Of a DNA stretch of 7,791 bases, positions 1 to 6,637 are shown piece by piece (within the stretch, counting starts at the first letter, position 1; every line of letters starts with the position of its first letter). Origin of the DNA: Peptococcaceae bacterium (GTDB lineage: Bacteria; Bacillota; Peptococcia; Peptococcales; Peptococcaceae). Position numbers and translations under genes: made by a program. Under the pieces are notes generated by a model. That model was given only the letters and a program-made list of their open reading frames with translations, was not told where the DNA came from and did no database searches. The stretch covers positions 1-7,791 of the forward strand of contig JAFOFM010000021.1 of NCBI GenBank assembly GCA_017387265.1, in the 5' to 3' direction.

Positions 1-144
1 AAGCGCTGCTGCAATCAGTGTTCGTTGTCCTTCATACAGACCATATACTGCAGCTTCTCCGTGCAGATTCAGATACTGCCTGACTTTTTCAATTTCTGGA
101 TCCCGCTGCAAAAAATCCAGCAGCGATGCTTTTCCGGTGTTCAT
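1..144 (-). CDS. mfd: Transcription-repair coupling factor Mfd, N-terminal fragment (runs off the left edge)
   Basis: The first 48 codons of a minus-strand gene are visible, starting MNTGKASLLDFL and ending at the window edge in GLYEGQRTLIAAAL. The G-L-x(3)-Q/A-R-x(4)-A-A-L pattern is the start of the UvrB-like domain in Bacillota Mfd proteins, and mfd directly follows pth in that phylum, so the call rests on both motif and position. Mfd removes RNA polymerase stalled at DNA lesions and recruits UvrA; its helicase and translocase domains lie outside the window. I chose the ATG at 144 because GGGGTGA (minus strand, 152-158) lies 7 bases before it. An in-frame ATG at 168 would add eight residues (MGEWGENY) but has only a GAAGAG motif 2-3 bases away, which is too close. 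With so short a fragment, another protein cannot be fully excluded. Confidence 0.75.
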   Translation of the reverse strand, partial: MNTGKASLLDFLQRDPEIEKVRQYLNLHGEAAVYGLYEGQRTLIAAAL

Positions 145-180
145 ATAGTTTTCACCCCATTCACCCATTTCTCTTCAAAA

Positions 181-196
181 TGTTTCACGTGAAACA
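181..196. other. parS: parS centromere site (ParB/Spo0J binding)
   Basis: TGTTTCACGTGAAACA is a perfect 16-bp palindrome and matches the well-established bacterial parS consensus exactly. ParB (Spo0J) loads here as a CTP-dependent clamp, spreads along neighbouring DNA and recruits SMC/condensin for origin segregation. It lies in the AT-rich gap between pth and mfd, outside coding sequence, 37 bases upstream of the preferred mfd start. Chromosomal parS sites cluster near oriC, which agrees with the glmU-prs-pth-mfd block being origin-proximal in Bacillus subtilis. A chance exact match in 7.8 kb is very unlikely. The parAB genes themselves are not in the window. Confidence 0.93.
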
Positions 197-249
197 TCCC
201 TAGAAATAAAATAAACAATAAAACAAGAATCAAAACAATAATAAAACCG

Positions 250-813
250 TTATTTTGTTTTGCTGTTATATCGGTTCATTGCCGGTGCAATCCCTTCTGT
301 CAGCCATGCTTTTACAGCCCCTACAGACTGTTCCACAGCTTCTTCGATGGCTTTTTTATCCGCACCAGTAAACGGAGTCAGAACATAGTCCTTGGTATCA
401 TACTTTGCTTTGCCAATCCCGATTTTCAGACGATCAAAATCGTTAGAATTAAGATGAGCAATGATATTTTTAATCCCGTTATGACCACCGGCGCCGCCGC
501 CCTGTTTAAAGCGCAGCTGCCCCGGAGGCAGATCCAGGTCATCATGAATAACCAGAAGGTCATCAATGCGATCATTGTAATAATTTAAAAGCTCCATAAC
601 TGACTGACCACTCAGATTCATATATGTCTGCGGTTTTACAAGCAGGATTTTTTCACCATCCCAGTTTACAACCTGAGTCAGTGCCTGACACTGTTTTTTC
701 TCAACTGTTTCATTTAATTCTTTTGCAATTGCATCAATCACCATAAATCCAACATTGTGTTTGGTGTTGACATATTCTTTGCCCGGATTGCCCAGACCAA
801 TAATCATCTTCAT
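250..813 (-). CDS. pth: Peptidyl-tRNA hydrolase
   Basis: A complete 187-residue protein, close to the usual 185-195 of bacterial Pth. It hydrolyses the ester bond of peptidyl-tRNAs that drop off ribosomes, recycling tRNA in the cytoplasm, and is essential in most bacteria. The N-terminal signature GLGNPGKEY is at 6-14. Asn9, the catalytic His19 (in TKHNVGF), Asn66 (in YMNLSG), Asp92 (in HDDLDLPPG) and Asn112 (in GGHNG) correspond to E. coli Asn10, His20, Asn68, Asp93 and Asn114. The start at 813 is supported by a GGAAGGGGA ribosome binding site 6 bases upstream; an ATG two codons later is less well placed. It lies between prs and mfd on the same strand, with a 311-bp gap to prs that contains a terminator and a likely promoter, so it is probably transcribed separately from prs. 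Confidence 0.97.
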   Translation of the reverse strand: MKMIIGLGNPGKEYVNTKHNVGFMVIDAIAKELNETVEKKQCQALTQVVNWDGEKILLVKPQTYMNLSGQSVMELLNYYNDRIDDLLVIHDDLDLPPGQLRFKQGGGAGGHNGIKNIIAHLNSNDFDRLKIGIGKAKYDTKDYVLTPFTGADKKAIEEAVEQSVGAVKAWLTEGIAPAMNRYNSKTK

Positions 814-851
814 AATAAATCCCCTTCCATGCGTTCTTTTTGTCGTGCACT

Positions 852-879
852 TTTATAACAAACCACGAATCCATGCAAA
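852..879 (-). promoter_or_regulatory. Probable sigma-A promoter for pth
   Basis: On the minus strand, TTTGCA (874-879) and TATAAA (852-857) are separated by 16 bases, with the -10 box about 38 bases from the pth start codon. The -10 is good and the -35 is weak. The position, after the prs terminator and just before pth, makes it reasonable, but no start-site data support it. Confidence 0.4.
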
Positions 880-1066
880 CACAGCAAAGCCGAGGAATCA
901 GAAGCAGATTCTTCGACTTGCGTAATGTATTTTATGTCATTATTGATTTACTTGATTGTTTCGCCGTTTTTCAGCCATTTCCTTTTCATTGAAACAGCTT
1001 TCCCTGCAGAAACATATAGAAAAAACAAATAGCATCTCCCTGAATTCCATGTAAACAGGAACAAGC

Positions 1067-1103
1067 AAAATAAAAAGAGCTGCCGCAACGATACGACAGC
1101 TCT
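1067..1103 (-). terminator. Rho-independent terminator of prs
   Basis: Read on the minus strand, arms AGAGCTGTCG (1094-1103) and CGGCAGCTCT (1076-1085) form a 10-bp stem with one G-U pair and an 8-base loop, followed directly by TTTTTATTTTG. The hairpin begins about 21 bases after the prs stop codon. GC-rich stem, T-tract and position are all classical. It should end the prs transcript, so pth needs its own promoter or readthrough. Confidence 0.9.
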
Positions 1104-1124
1104 GAGTCTTTATAAAATTTCAGA

Positions 1125-2075
1125 TTAACGGAACAGGTCGCTAACCGATCTGTCATTATGGATACGCAGAATTGCTTCCCCGATAACTGGTGCAACGGAC
1201 AGAACTTTGATTTTGTCGCATTTTTTGTCGCCCAGAGGAATAGTGTTTGTAGTAACCAGTTCCTGAATTGGAGATTTTTCAATACGTTCAATCGCTGGAC
1301 CAGACAGTACTGCGTGTGTGCAGCATGCATCAACGCATTTTGCCCCTCTGTCAATCAGAGCCTGTGCACCGTTTGTAATTGTGCCGGCAGTGTCAATCAT
1401 ATCGTCAACCAGAATTACTTCTTTGCCTTCGATATCGCCAATAATGTTCATAACTTCAGAAACATTTGGTCTTGGTCTTCTCTTATCGATAATTGCCAGA
1501 GGAACACCAATCTGTTCAGCCAGGTTTCTTGCTCTAGCTACACCGCCCATGTCTGGAGATACAACTACCAGATTTTCAGTGTCTTTGTGTTTGTAGTAAT
1601 CAGCCAGAATTGGCAGACCCATCAGGTTGTCCAGTGGAATATCAAAGAAACCCTGAATCTGCTGAGCGTGTAAATCCATCGCTAATACACGACGTGCACC
1701 AGCCTGTGTAATCAGGTTTGCAACCAGTTTTGCAGTAATTGGTTCACGACCGCGGGATTTACGATCCTGACGTGCGTAACCATAGTAAGGCAGAACTGCT
1801 GTAATGCGTTTTGCAGATGCACGACGCACTGCGTCAATCATAATTAACAGTTCCATCATATTATCATTTACAGGTGTGCAGGTTGGCTGAATGATATAAA
1901 CATCATCACCGCGTACACTTTCATCAATCATGATGCTGATTTCACCATCGCTGAAGTGTTTTACCTGTGCGTCACCCAGTTTTGTACCGATGTATTCTGC
2001 GATTTCCCGTGCCAGTTCAGGATTCGCGTTCCCTGTGAATAATTTTAAGTTGCCGAGTTTTTTTTCTGTAGTCAT
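1125..2075 (-). CDS. prs: Ribose-phosphate pyrophosphokinase (PRPP synthetase)
   Basis: A complete 316-residue class I PRPP synthetase, the family's usual length. It transfers the pyrophosphate of ATP to ribose 5-phosphate, giving PRPP for purine, pyrimidine, histidine, tryptophan and NAD synthesis in the cytoplasm. Visible landmarks are FSDGE (41-45), the flexible catalytic loop around [15 protein letters not shown] (97-111), the metal/ATP-binding histidine in [11 protein letters not shown] (His136), and the PRPP-binding loop [10 protein letters not shown] (223-232). The start at 2075 is preceded by a strong GGGGGAG ribosome binding site 8 bases away. It lies 119 bp after glmU on the same strand, the standard Bacillota pairing linking nucleotide-sugar and nucleotide synthesis. 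It has its own candidate promoter in that gap and a strong terminator after it. Confidence 0.98.
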   Translation of the reverse strand: MTTEKKLGNLKLFTGNANPELAREIAEYIGTKLGDAQVKHFSDGEISIMIDESVRGDDVYIIQPTCTPVNDNMMELLIMIDAVRRASAKRITAVLPYYGYARQDRKSRGREPITAKLVANLITQAGARRVLAMDLHAQQIQGFFDIPLDNLMGLPILADYYKHKDTENLVVVSPDMGGVARARNLAEQIGVPLAIIDKRRPRPNVSEVMNIIGDIEGKEVILVDDMIDTAGTITNGAQALIDRGAKCVDACCTHAVLSGPAIERIEKSPIQELVTTNTIPLGDKKCDKIKVLSVAPVIGEAILRIHNDRSVSDLFR

Positions 2076-2116
2076 TTGGTTTCTCCCCCTAACCAGTTCT
2101 AAACTGTGCTATATCT

Positions 2117-2145
2117 ATAATACTCAATCTGTCGGCCAAACTCAA
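2117..2145 (-). promoter_or_regulatory. Probable sigma-A promoter for prs
   Basis: On the minus strand, TTGAGT (2140-2145) and TATTAT (2117-2122) are exactly 17 bases apart. The -10 matches 5 of 6 consensus bases and the -35 matches 4 of 6. The predicted start near 2110 would leave a leader of about 35 bases carrying the prs ribosome binding site. It implies prs can be transcribed independently of glmU. Confidence 0.6.
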
Positions 2146-2194
2146 CCTTTATTTGTCGATATTTCTAGAAAAGATAAGAATTTTTTTCGATTCC

Positions 2195-3550
2195 TTATTT
2201 CTTTTTACGCCAGTTTTCTTTTAATCTTAAATCCGCTCTTGTAACAGCCAGAGCGCTGTCCGGAACATTCTTTGTAATAGTAGAACCTGCACCGATAAAA
2301 GCATTCTCTTCAACAGTGACCGGCGCAACCAGATTGGTATTGCTGCCGATAAAGGCACCGTCTTTAATGATTGTCTGGTATTTATGTTCACCATCGTAAT
2401 TGCAGGTAATCGTCCCGCAGCCGATATTTACCCTGCTACCTACGACAGAATCCCCTACATAGGATAAGTGCGGAATTTTACTGCCTTCGCCCACCTGCGA
2501 TTTTTTTACTTCTACAAAATCACCGATTTTAACCTTATCGGCCAGAACAGTCCCGGGACGCAGATAAGCCATCGGTCCAATCTTACATCCGTTTCCAACA
2601 GTACTTTCAGTAATTACGGTACTTTGAATATCATTGCCGTCGCCAATCACGCTATCTACAAAACGACAGTTCATACCAATTACATTATCACTGCCGATGA
2701 CTGTTTTTCCTTCCAGAACTACATTCGGATAAATGATAGTATCATTGCCAATCACAACATCTGCTCCAATATAGGTTGCTGCAGGGTCAATCAGCGTTAC
2801 ACCGGCTGTCATAACCTCTTCACATTTCCGGCGGCGAAGAATCGCTTCTGCCTGCGACAGCTGAATACGATTATTTACACCCAGACTTTCATTGAAATCA
2901 GACAGCACATAACCGCCAACCGGCAGAGAATGCTCATTTGCGATTTTAATAAGGTCTGTCAGATAATATTCTTTCTGCGCGTTATTCGTATCCAGTGCAG
3001 ATAAATACTGCAGCAGGAATTTCTGATCGAAACAATAGGTACCGGTGTTAATTTCTTTAATCAGTTTCTGCTGTTCATCAGCATCTTTCTGTTCCACAAT
3101 CGCTTTAATCTGCTGCGCTTCACGTACAATACGCCCATAACCAGTCGGATTTTCTGTGTGCGCTGTCAGCAGAGTAACTGCATTTCCTTCCTTTTCATGC
3201 TGATTAATCAGAGCCTGAATGGTTTCTGCACGTAACAAAGGCGTATCACCGCAGATAACCAGTACGCATTCATTTTCTTCTCCCAGTGCCGGAGCTGCCT
3301 GCATCACAGCATGGCCAGTCCCCAGCTGTTCTTTCTGATACACAATCGCAGCCTGATTTTCCACAACGGCAGCAACCTGCTCTCCGCCATGACCCAGCAC
3401 GGCAATTTTATCTTCAACCCCGGCCTGGCTCAGGATATCAATCACCCACTGAACCATTGGTTTTCCTAATGTTTTATGCAGTACTTTCGGTAATTTAGAT
3501 TTCATTCTGGTGCCCTGGCCTGCAGCCAGAATAACAGCAGTTGTTTTCAT
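2195..3550 (-). CDS. glmU: Bifunctional GlmU: GlcN-1-P acetyltransferase / GlcNAc-1-P uridyltransferase
   Basis: A complete 451-residue protein making UDP-N-acetylglucosamine, the precursor of peptidoglycan and of other cell-surface glycans. Residues 1-230 are the uridyltransferase domain: the nucleotide-binding motif LAAGQGTRMKSKLPKVLHK (8-26, with Arg15 and Lys22), GTGH (77-80), the metal-binding GDTPLL (101-106), GYGR (137-140) and NTG (168-170). From about 250 to 440 the repeating hexapeptides (IGxDxxI type) form the left-handed beta-helix acetyltransferase domain. Arg331, Lys349, His361, Tyr364, Asn375 and Lys390 match E. coli Arg333, Lys351, His363, Tyr366, Asn377 and Lys392 with a constant offset of -2; His361 is the catalytic base. 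The start at 3550 follows an AGAAGGAG site 9 bases upstream. An AT-rich imperfect hairpin (2174-2198) overlaps the stop codon and is a doubtful terminator, so readthrough into prs is likely. Confidence 0.98.
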   Translation of the reverse strand: MKTTAVILAAGQGTRMKSKLPKVLHKTLGKPMVQWVIDILSQAGVEDKIAVLGHGGEQVAAVVENQAAIVYQKEQLGTGHAVMQAAPALGEENECVLVICGDTPLLRAETIQALINQHEKEGNAVTLLTAHTENPTGYGRIVREAQQIKAIVEQKDADEQQKLIKEINTGTYCFDQKFLLQYLSALDTNNAQKEYYLTDLIKIANEHSLPVGGYVLSDFNESLGVNNRIQLSQAEAILRRRKCEEVMTAGVTLIDPAATYIGADVVIGNDTIIYPNVVLEGKTVIGSDNVIGMNCRFVDSVIGDGNDIQSTVITESTVGNGCKIGPMAYLRPGTVLADKVKIGDFVEVKKSQVGEGSKIPHLSYVGDSVVGSRVNIGCGTITCNYDGEHKYQTIIKDGAFIGSNTNLVAPVTVEENAFIGAGSTITKNVPDSALAVTRADLRLKENWRKKK

Positions 3551-3817
3551 AACGTGTTTCTCCTTCTCTCATTTCAGTATGTATTATGTATTAAGTTTTC
3601 TGTTAAAAACCCGGTTTGCCATAAGCTTTCATGATTTTTAAACACATTTGTTTCACCTTTTAACTGCAATGCCGCAAAGATGTTTCCAACAGTTTACCAT
3701 ATTTCCTTCTCGGAAACAATATCACTTCCCAGCTTGTGCAAAATTTCTTTTTTTCCTTATTTATAGCCGCCTAAAAGAAACCTCTTAGCCTGGTATCCTT
3801 TTCAGAACTGTCCGAAT

Positions 3818-3844
3818 CTTATTGCAACTTATAGTTGCAATAAG
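3818..3844. promoter_or_regulatory. Perfect inverted repeat, probable operator for islA
   Basis: Arms CTTATTGCAAC (3818-3828) and GTTGCAATAAG (3834-3844) are exact reverse complements of 11 bp, separated by TTATA. No T-tract follows, the site is far from any stop codon, and it ends 34 bases before the islA -35 box, so a protein-binding operator is more likely than a terminator. An upstream position like this suits an activator, though a repressor is possible. I do not recognise the motif as belonging to a named regulator family, and no regulator gene is in the window. Confidence 0.75.
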
Positions 3845-3878
3845 CCGTTCCATGGAAGGAATAAGAGATACTAATGTG

Positions 3879-3907
3879 TTGTATAAAGTTGTCCCCGTGG
3901 GTATAAT
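3879..3907 (+). promoter_or_regulatory. Sigma-A promoter of islA
   Basis: TTGTAT (3879-3884) and a perfect TATAAT (3902-3907) are separated by 17 bases, predicting a start near A3914 and a leader of about 72 bases. The -10 is ideal but the -35 keeps only TTG of the consensus, as expected where an activator helps recruitment. The -35 belongs to the block GTGTTGTAT (3876-3884), repeated exactly at the islB promoter (6574-6582). Confidence 0.8.
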
Positions 3908-3921
3908 GAATACAGGTAAAG

Positions 3922-3941
3922 ATTGAGGCAATTGTCTCAAT
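3922..3941. promoter_or_regulatory. Near-perfect 20-bp palindrome in the islA leader
   Basis: ATTGAGGCAATTGTCTCAAT is a palindrome apart from one G/T pair, starting about 8 bases after the predicted transcription start. As DNA it could be a second operator placed to block elongation or initiation. As RNA it folds into an 8-bp stem (one G-U pair) with an AAUU loop, which could protect the 5' end of a highly expressed mRNA. Its sequence is unlike the upstream repeat at 3818-3844, so if both bind proteins they probably bind different ones. Confidence 0.6.
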
Positions 3942-3966
3942 AACAAATAAACTATTTTTAATTAGA

Positions 3967-3974
3967 AGAAAGGA
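3967..3974 (+). promoter_or_regulatory. islA ribosome binding site, decides the start
   Basis: AGAAAGGA ends 11 bases before the ATG at 3986 but touches the in-frame ATG at 3974. Initiation at 3974 would leave no spacer, so the downstream ATG is preferred. Confidence 0.65.
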
Positions 3975-3985
3975 TGATTACTACC

Positions 3986-6487
3986 ATGACACAGCCAATC
4001 ACATGTTGCTCCCCACACGAACAGCACATTATGGATGCTAACGCAGGGAGTACCGAGTACAAAAAAGGCAGAGAAAGAATCTACAAAATCTTAGACCGTA
4101 ACCAGAACCTGAAACCAGTTATTGACGCTGAACGTGCTAAATACTTCACAGAGTCCATGGCTCAGACCGAAGGTGAACACCTGACACTGAGATGGGCAAA
4201 AGCTCTGATGCACATCGCTAAAAATATCACTGTATATGTTGAAGAAGACAGCTTACTGGCTGGCCGTATCGGTTGCCAGGGTCGCTATGGTATCCTGTAC
4301 CCAGAACTGGACGGCGATATCTTCGAAGAAGCTATCAAATTACTGCCAACACGTGTAACTTCTCCATTCAACATGACACAGGAAACTGTTGACACCATCC
4401 TGAACGACATCGCTCCATACTGGGATGTTAACACAGGTAGAGGTAAAACATTCTTCAACGACCTGTACGATGCACTGCCAGCTGATACACTGGCTGTAAC
4501 TTACGAACCAGAATTCAAATCTACTTCCAGATTTATCGTAAACGAAACTGCTTCCTTCCGTTCCTCCAACCAGTGGGTTCCAGACTTTGAAAAAGTTCTG
4601 AAACGTGGTTTCAAAGGCCTGAAAGAAGAAGCTCTGGAAAAATTAGCTGCTCTGGACAACTACGATCCACTGGACAACGTAAACAAAAAACCATTCTACG
4701 AAGCAATCGTAATCGTTTGCGACGCTATCGTTCTGTGGGCTAACCGTTACGCTGACCTGTACGAAGTTGAAGCAGAAAAAGAAACCGATCCAGTTCGCAA
4801 ACAGGAAATGGTTGACATCGCTGCTCGTTGCCGTTGGGTACCAGAAAACCCAGCTCGTGACTTCCGTGAAGCTATCCAGTCTCAGTGGTTCACTCAGATG
4901 TTCTCCCGTCTGGAACAGAAAACCGGTACAATCGTATCCAACGGTCGTATGGACCAGTACCTGTACCCATACTATGTAGCTGACAAAGCTGCTGGTAAAC
5001 TGACAGACGATCAGGCTATGGAACTGCTGGAATGCATGTGGGTTGGTATGGCTCAGTTCATCGACCTGTACATGTCCGTAACTGGTGGTGCGTTCAACGA
5101 AGGTTACGCTCACTGGGAAGCTGTTACAATCGGTGGCCAGACACCAGACGGTCAGGATGCTACTAACGAACTGACCTACCTGTTCCTGCGTTCTAAACAG
5201 GAATTCCCTCTGCACTACCCAGACTTAGCAGCTCGTGTACACGCTCGTTCTCCACAGCGTTACATCGAAGAATGTGCTAAAACAATCAAAGAAGGTTCCG
5301 GTTTCCCTAAACTGTTAAACGACGAAGAAATCGTTCTGCAGTTAGTTTCTAACGGTGCTAAAATCAACGAAGCATTCGACTACGCTGTATCCGGTTGTGC
5401 GGAAGCTAGAATGCCTAACCGTGACACATTCACATCCGGTGGTGTATACATCAACTTTGCATCCGCTATCGAAATGATGATGTACAACGGTCGCACATTC
5501 AAAACTGGTGATGAATTACTGGGTATCGAAACTGGCGATGTTGAAACATTCGAAACTTGGGATGATGTATGGAATGCATACGCAACTCAGGCTAGAAACC
5601 TGTTAAGACACGCTTTCATCCAGCAGAAAAACATCAACAGACTGCGTGAAAGACACTTCGCTGCTCCAATGCTGTCCGCTATGCATGACCTGTGCATGGA
5701 AAACGCATTAGACCTGCACACTGAATTCATCCCAGGTGGCGTTGATATCGGTTACTTCGAATCCATGGGCTTCGGTACTGTTGTTGACTCCCTGGCTGCT
5801 ATCAAAAAATTAGTATTCGATGAAAAAGTAACTACTCTGGTAGAAATCAGAGAAGCTATGAAAGCTAACTTCGAAGGTTACGAAGTATTAAAACAGCGTT
5901 TACTGAACGCTCCAAAATACGGTAACAACGATCCATACGCTGACGAAATCGGTAAAGCTTGCGACTTAGTATGCTCCGAATTCACAGACAAATACTCCAA
6001 ATCTCTGGGTATTGAATACTGCCTGCGTTATGTACCATTTACATCTCACGTACCATTCGGTAAAGTTGTAGGTGCTACACCTAACGGTCGTGTTGCTTAC
6101 TTCCCACTGTCTGACGGTTCCTCCGCTTCCCACGGTTGCGATACAAATGGTCCAACAGCAGTTATGTTAAGTAACTACTTCACCAAAAACCCAGGCTTCC
6201 ATGACAGAGCAGCTCGTCTGCTGAACATCAAATTCGACCCAAGTACTGTTGCTGGCGAAGACGGTACCAAAAAACTGGCTTCCTTCATCAGAACATGGTG
6301 CGACCTGAAACTGTGGCACGTACAGTTCAACGTAATCAACAAAGAAACTCTGATCGCTGCGAAAGAAAATCCAGATCGTTACAGAGGCTTAATCGTTCGT
6401 ATCGCTGGTTACTCCGCATACTTCTGCGACCTGTCCCCAGCTCTGCAGGACGACCTGATTGCTCGTACACAGCAGACAACAATCTAA
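3986..6487 (+). CDS. islA: Isethionate sulfite-lyase (glycyl radical enzyme)
   Basis: An 833-residue glycyl radical enzyme. IslA cleaves the C-S bond of isethionate, the deamination product of taurine, giving sulfite and acetaldehyde in the anaerobic cytoplasm. The glycyl radical motif is IAGYSAYF (Gly808) and the thiyl radical Cys471 with Glu473 is in SGCAEARMPN. Sulfonate-pocket residues follow: Arg192 and Gln196 (RSSNQW), Trp377 (GYAHWEAV), Arg681 and Phe685 (RYVPF). The Bilophila IslA numbers I recall (R189, Q193, W374, C468, E470, R678, F682, G805) all fit with a constant +3 offset, which strongly supports the substrate call. Starting at 3974 would add four residues (MITT) but lacks ribosome binding site spacing. 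Codons favour AAC, GAC, GCT and CGT, as in very highly expressed genes. Its activase follows in islB. The nearest alternative is a related sulfonate lyase such as the dihydroxypropanesulfonate enzyme HpsG. Choline, glycerol and formate enzymes lack this residue set. Confidence 0.88.
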   Translation: MTQPITCCSPHEQHIMDANAGSTEYKKGRERIYKILDRNQNLKPVIDAERAKYFTESMAQTEGEHLTLRWAKALMHIAKNITVYVEEDSLLAGRIGCQGRYGILYPELDGDIFEEAIKLLPTRVTSPFNMTQETVDTILNDIAPYWDVNTGRGKTFFNDLYDALPADTLAVTYEPEFKSTSRFIVNETASFRSSNQWVPDFEKVLKRGFKGLKEEALEKLAALDNYDPLDNVNKKPFYEAIVIVCDAIVLWANRYADLYEVEAEKETDPVRKQEMVDIAARCRWVPENPARDFREAIQSQWFTQMFSRLEQKTGTIVSNGRMDQYLYPYYVADKAAGKLTDDQAMELLECMWVGMAQFIDLYMSVTGGAFNEGYAHWEAVTIGGQTPDGQDATNELTYLFLRSKQEFPLHYPDLAARVHARSPQRYIEECAKTIKEGSGFPKLLNDEEIVLQLVSNGAKINEAFDYAVSGCAEARMPNRDTFTSGGVYINFASAIEMMMYNGRTFKTGDELLGIETGDVETFETWDDVWNAYATQARNLLRHAFIQQKNINRLRERHFAAPMLSAMHDLCMENALDLHTEFIPGGVDIGYFESMGFGTVVDSLAAIKKLVFDEKVTTLVEIREAMKANFEGYEVLKQRLLNAPKYGNNDPYADEIGKACDLVCSEFTDKYSKSLGIEYCLRYVPFTSHVPFGKVVGATPNGRVAYFPLSDGSSASHGCDTNGPTAVMLSNYFTKNPGFHDRAARLLNIKFDPSTVAGEDGTKKLASFIRTWCDLKLWHVQFNVINKETLIAAKENPDRYRGLIVRIAGYSAYFCDLSPALQDDLIARTQQTTI

Positions 6488-6521
6488 TTGCTGCATAAAT
6501 AAAACTTTATAAGCAATAAAG

Positions 6522-6556
6522 AATGGGCGGGTTTTATACCCGCCCATTTTGATAAT
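6522..6556 (+). terminator. Intercistronic terminator between islA and islB
   Basis: Arms AATGGGCGGGT (6522-6532) and ACCCGCCCATT (6538-6548) form a perfect 11-bp GC-rich stem with a 5-base loop, followed by TT, GA and further T/A-rich sequence. It begins 34 bases after the islA stop codon. The T-tract is interrupted, so some readthrough into islB is likely. The stem could also protect the 3' end of an islA-only mRNA, giving much more lyase than activase. Confidence 0.85.
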
Positions 6557-6576
6557 ATTTTGTTGTAATATCAGTG

Positions 6577-6605
6577 TTGTATTTCAGTTGATAATTCGTT
6601 ACAAT
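6577..6605 (+). promoter_or_regulatory. Probable promoter of islB
   Basis: TTGTAT (6577-6582) and TACAAT (6600-6605) are separated by 17 bases, with start predicted near 6612. The -35 hexamer, the preceding GTG and the spacer length are identical to those of islA. The site lies after the intercistronic terminator and 32 bases before the islB start codon, so islB need not depend on readthrough. Confidence 0.65.
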
Positions 6606-6637
6606 AGTTACATCAATAGTTTCAAGGAGGTGCAGCC

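Larger units (their letters stand above)
814..1124 (-). other. prs-pth intergenic region
   Basis: This 311-bp stretch holds the prs terminator (1067-1103), a probable pth promoter (852-879) and an unassigned hairpin. The hairpin has 9-bp arms at 891-899 (CGAGGAATC) and 907-915 (GATTCTTCG), one G-T pair and a 7-base loop, with no T-tract, so it is not a typical intrinsic terminator. The bL25/Ctc gene found here in Bacillus subtilis is absent. The minus strand has a 36-codon open frame (940-1050) with a Cys-x-Cys-x(3)-Cys cluster but no ribosome binding site, so I do not annotate it as a gene. Confidence 0.7.
3551..3985. other. Divergent glmU-islA control region
   Basis: These 435 bp separate the minus-strand housekeeping block from islAB. 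The islA side holds a perfect inverted repeat (3818-3844), a 10-bp palindrome TTCCATGGAA (3848-3857), a sigma-A promoter (3879-3907) and a palindrome in the leader (3922-3941). The glmU side is AT-rich. Its promoter is unclear: a minus-strand TTAACA (3601-3606) lies 17 bases from a poor -10, TACATA (3578-3583). TGTTTCC (3681-3687) and GGAAACA (3712-3718) form a loose inverted repeat 24 bases apart. On the minus strand, a 14-codon frame (3603-3647) has an AAAAGG ribosome binding site 8 bases upstream; it is too short to call a gene. I see no riboswitch, T-box or tRNA. Confidence 0.75.

Noticed and set aside
986..1354. A 122-codon minus-strand frame overlapping the 3' end of prs
   Set aside because: It runs through the prs coding end and its terminator hairpin in another frame and lacks a ribosome binding site.
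1158..1673. A 171-codon plus-strand frame across prs
   Set aside because: It is antisense to a fully intact and highly conserved prs. The composition (N-, C-, F-rich) is that of a reverse-frame shadow.
3818..3844. Inverted repeat as an intrinsic terminator
   Set aside because: The stem is AT-rich, no T-tract follows on either strand, and no gene ends nearby.
3551..3985. Riboswitch or T-box upstream of islA or glmU
   Set aside because: I see no T-box motif, no conserved aptamer core and no terminator/antiterminator pair. The islA leader is only about 72 bases with one short hairpin.
4643..5215. A 190-codon open frame antisense to islA
   Set aside because: The strong codon bias of islA leaves few stops in the opposite strand. 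The translation is low-complexity (rich in F, V, S, T), has no ribosome binding site and resembles no family I know.
3986..6487. Choline TMA-lyase, glycerol dehydratase, hydroxyphenylacetate decarboxylase or pyruvate formate-lyase
   Set aside because: The active-site set R-x3-Q (192-196), W377 and R-x3-F (681-685) matches the sulfonate-binding pocket of isethionate lyase. Pyruvate formate-lyase also has a paired Cys-Cys active site and an activase without ferredoxin clusters.
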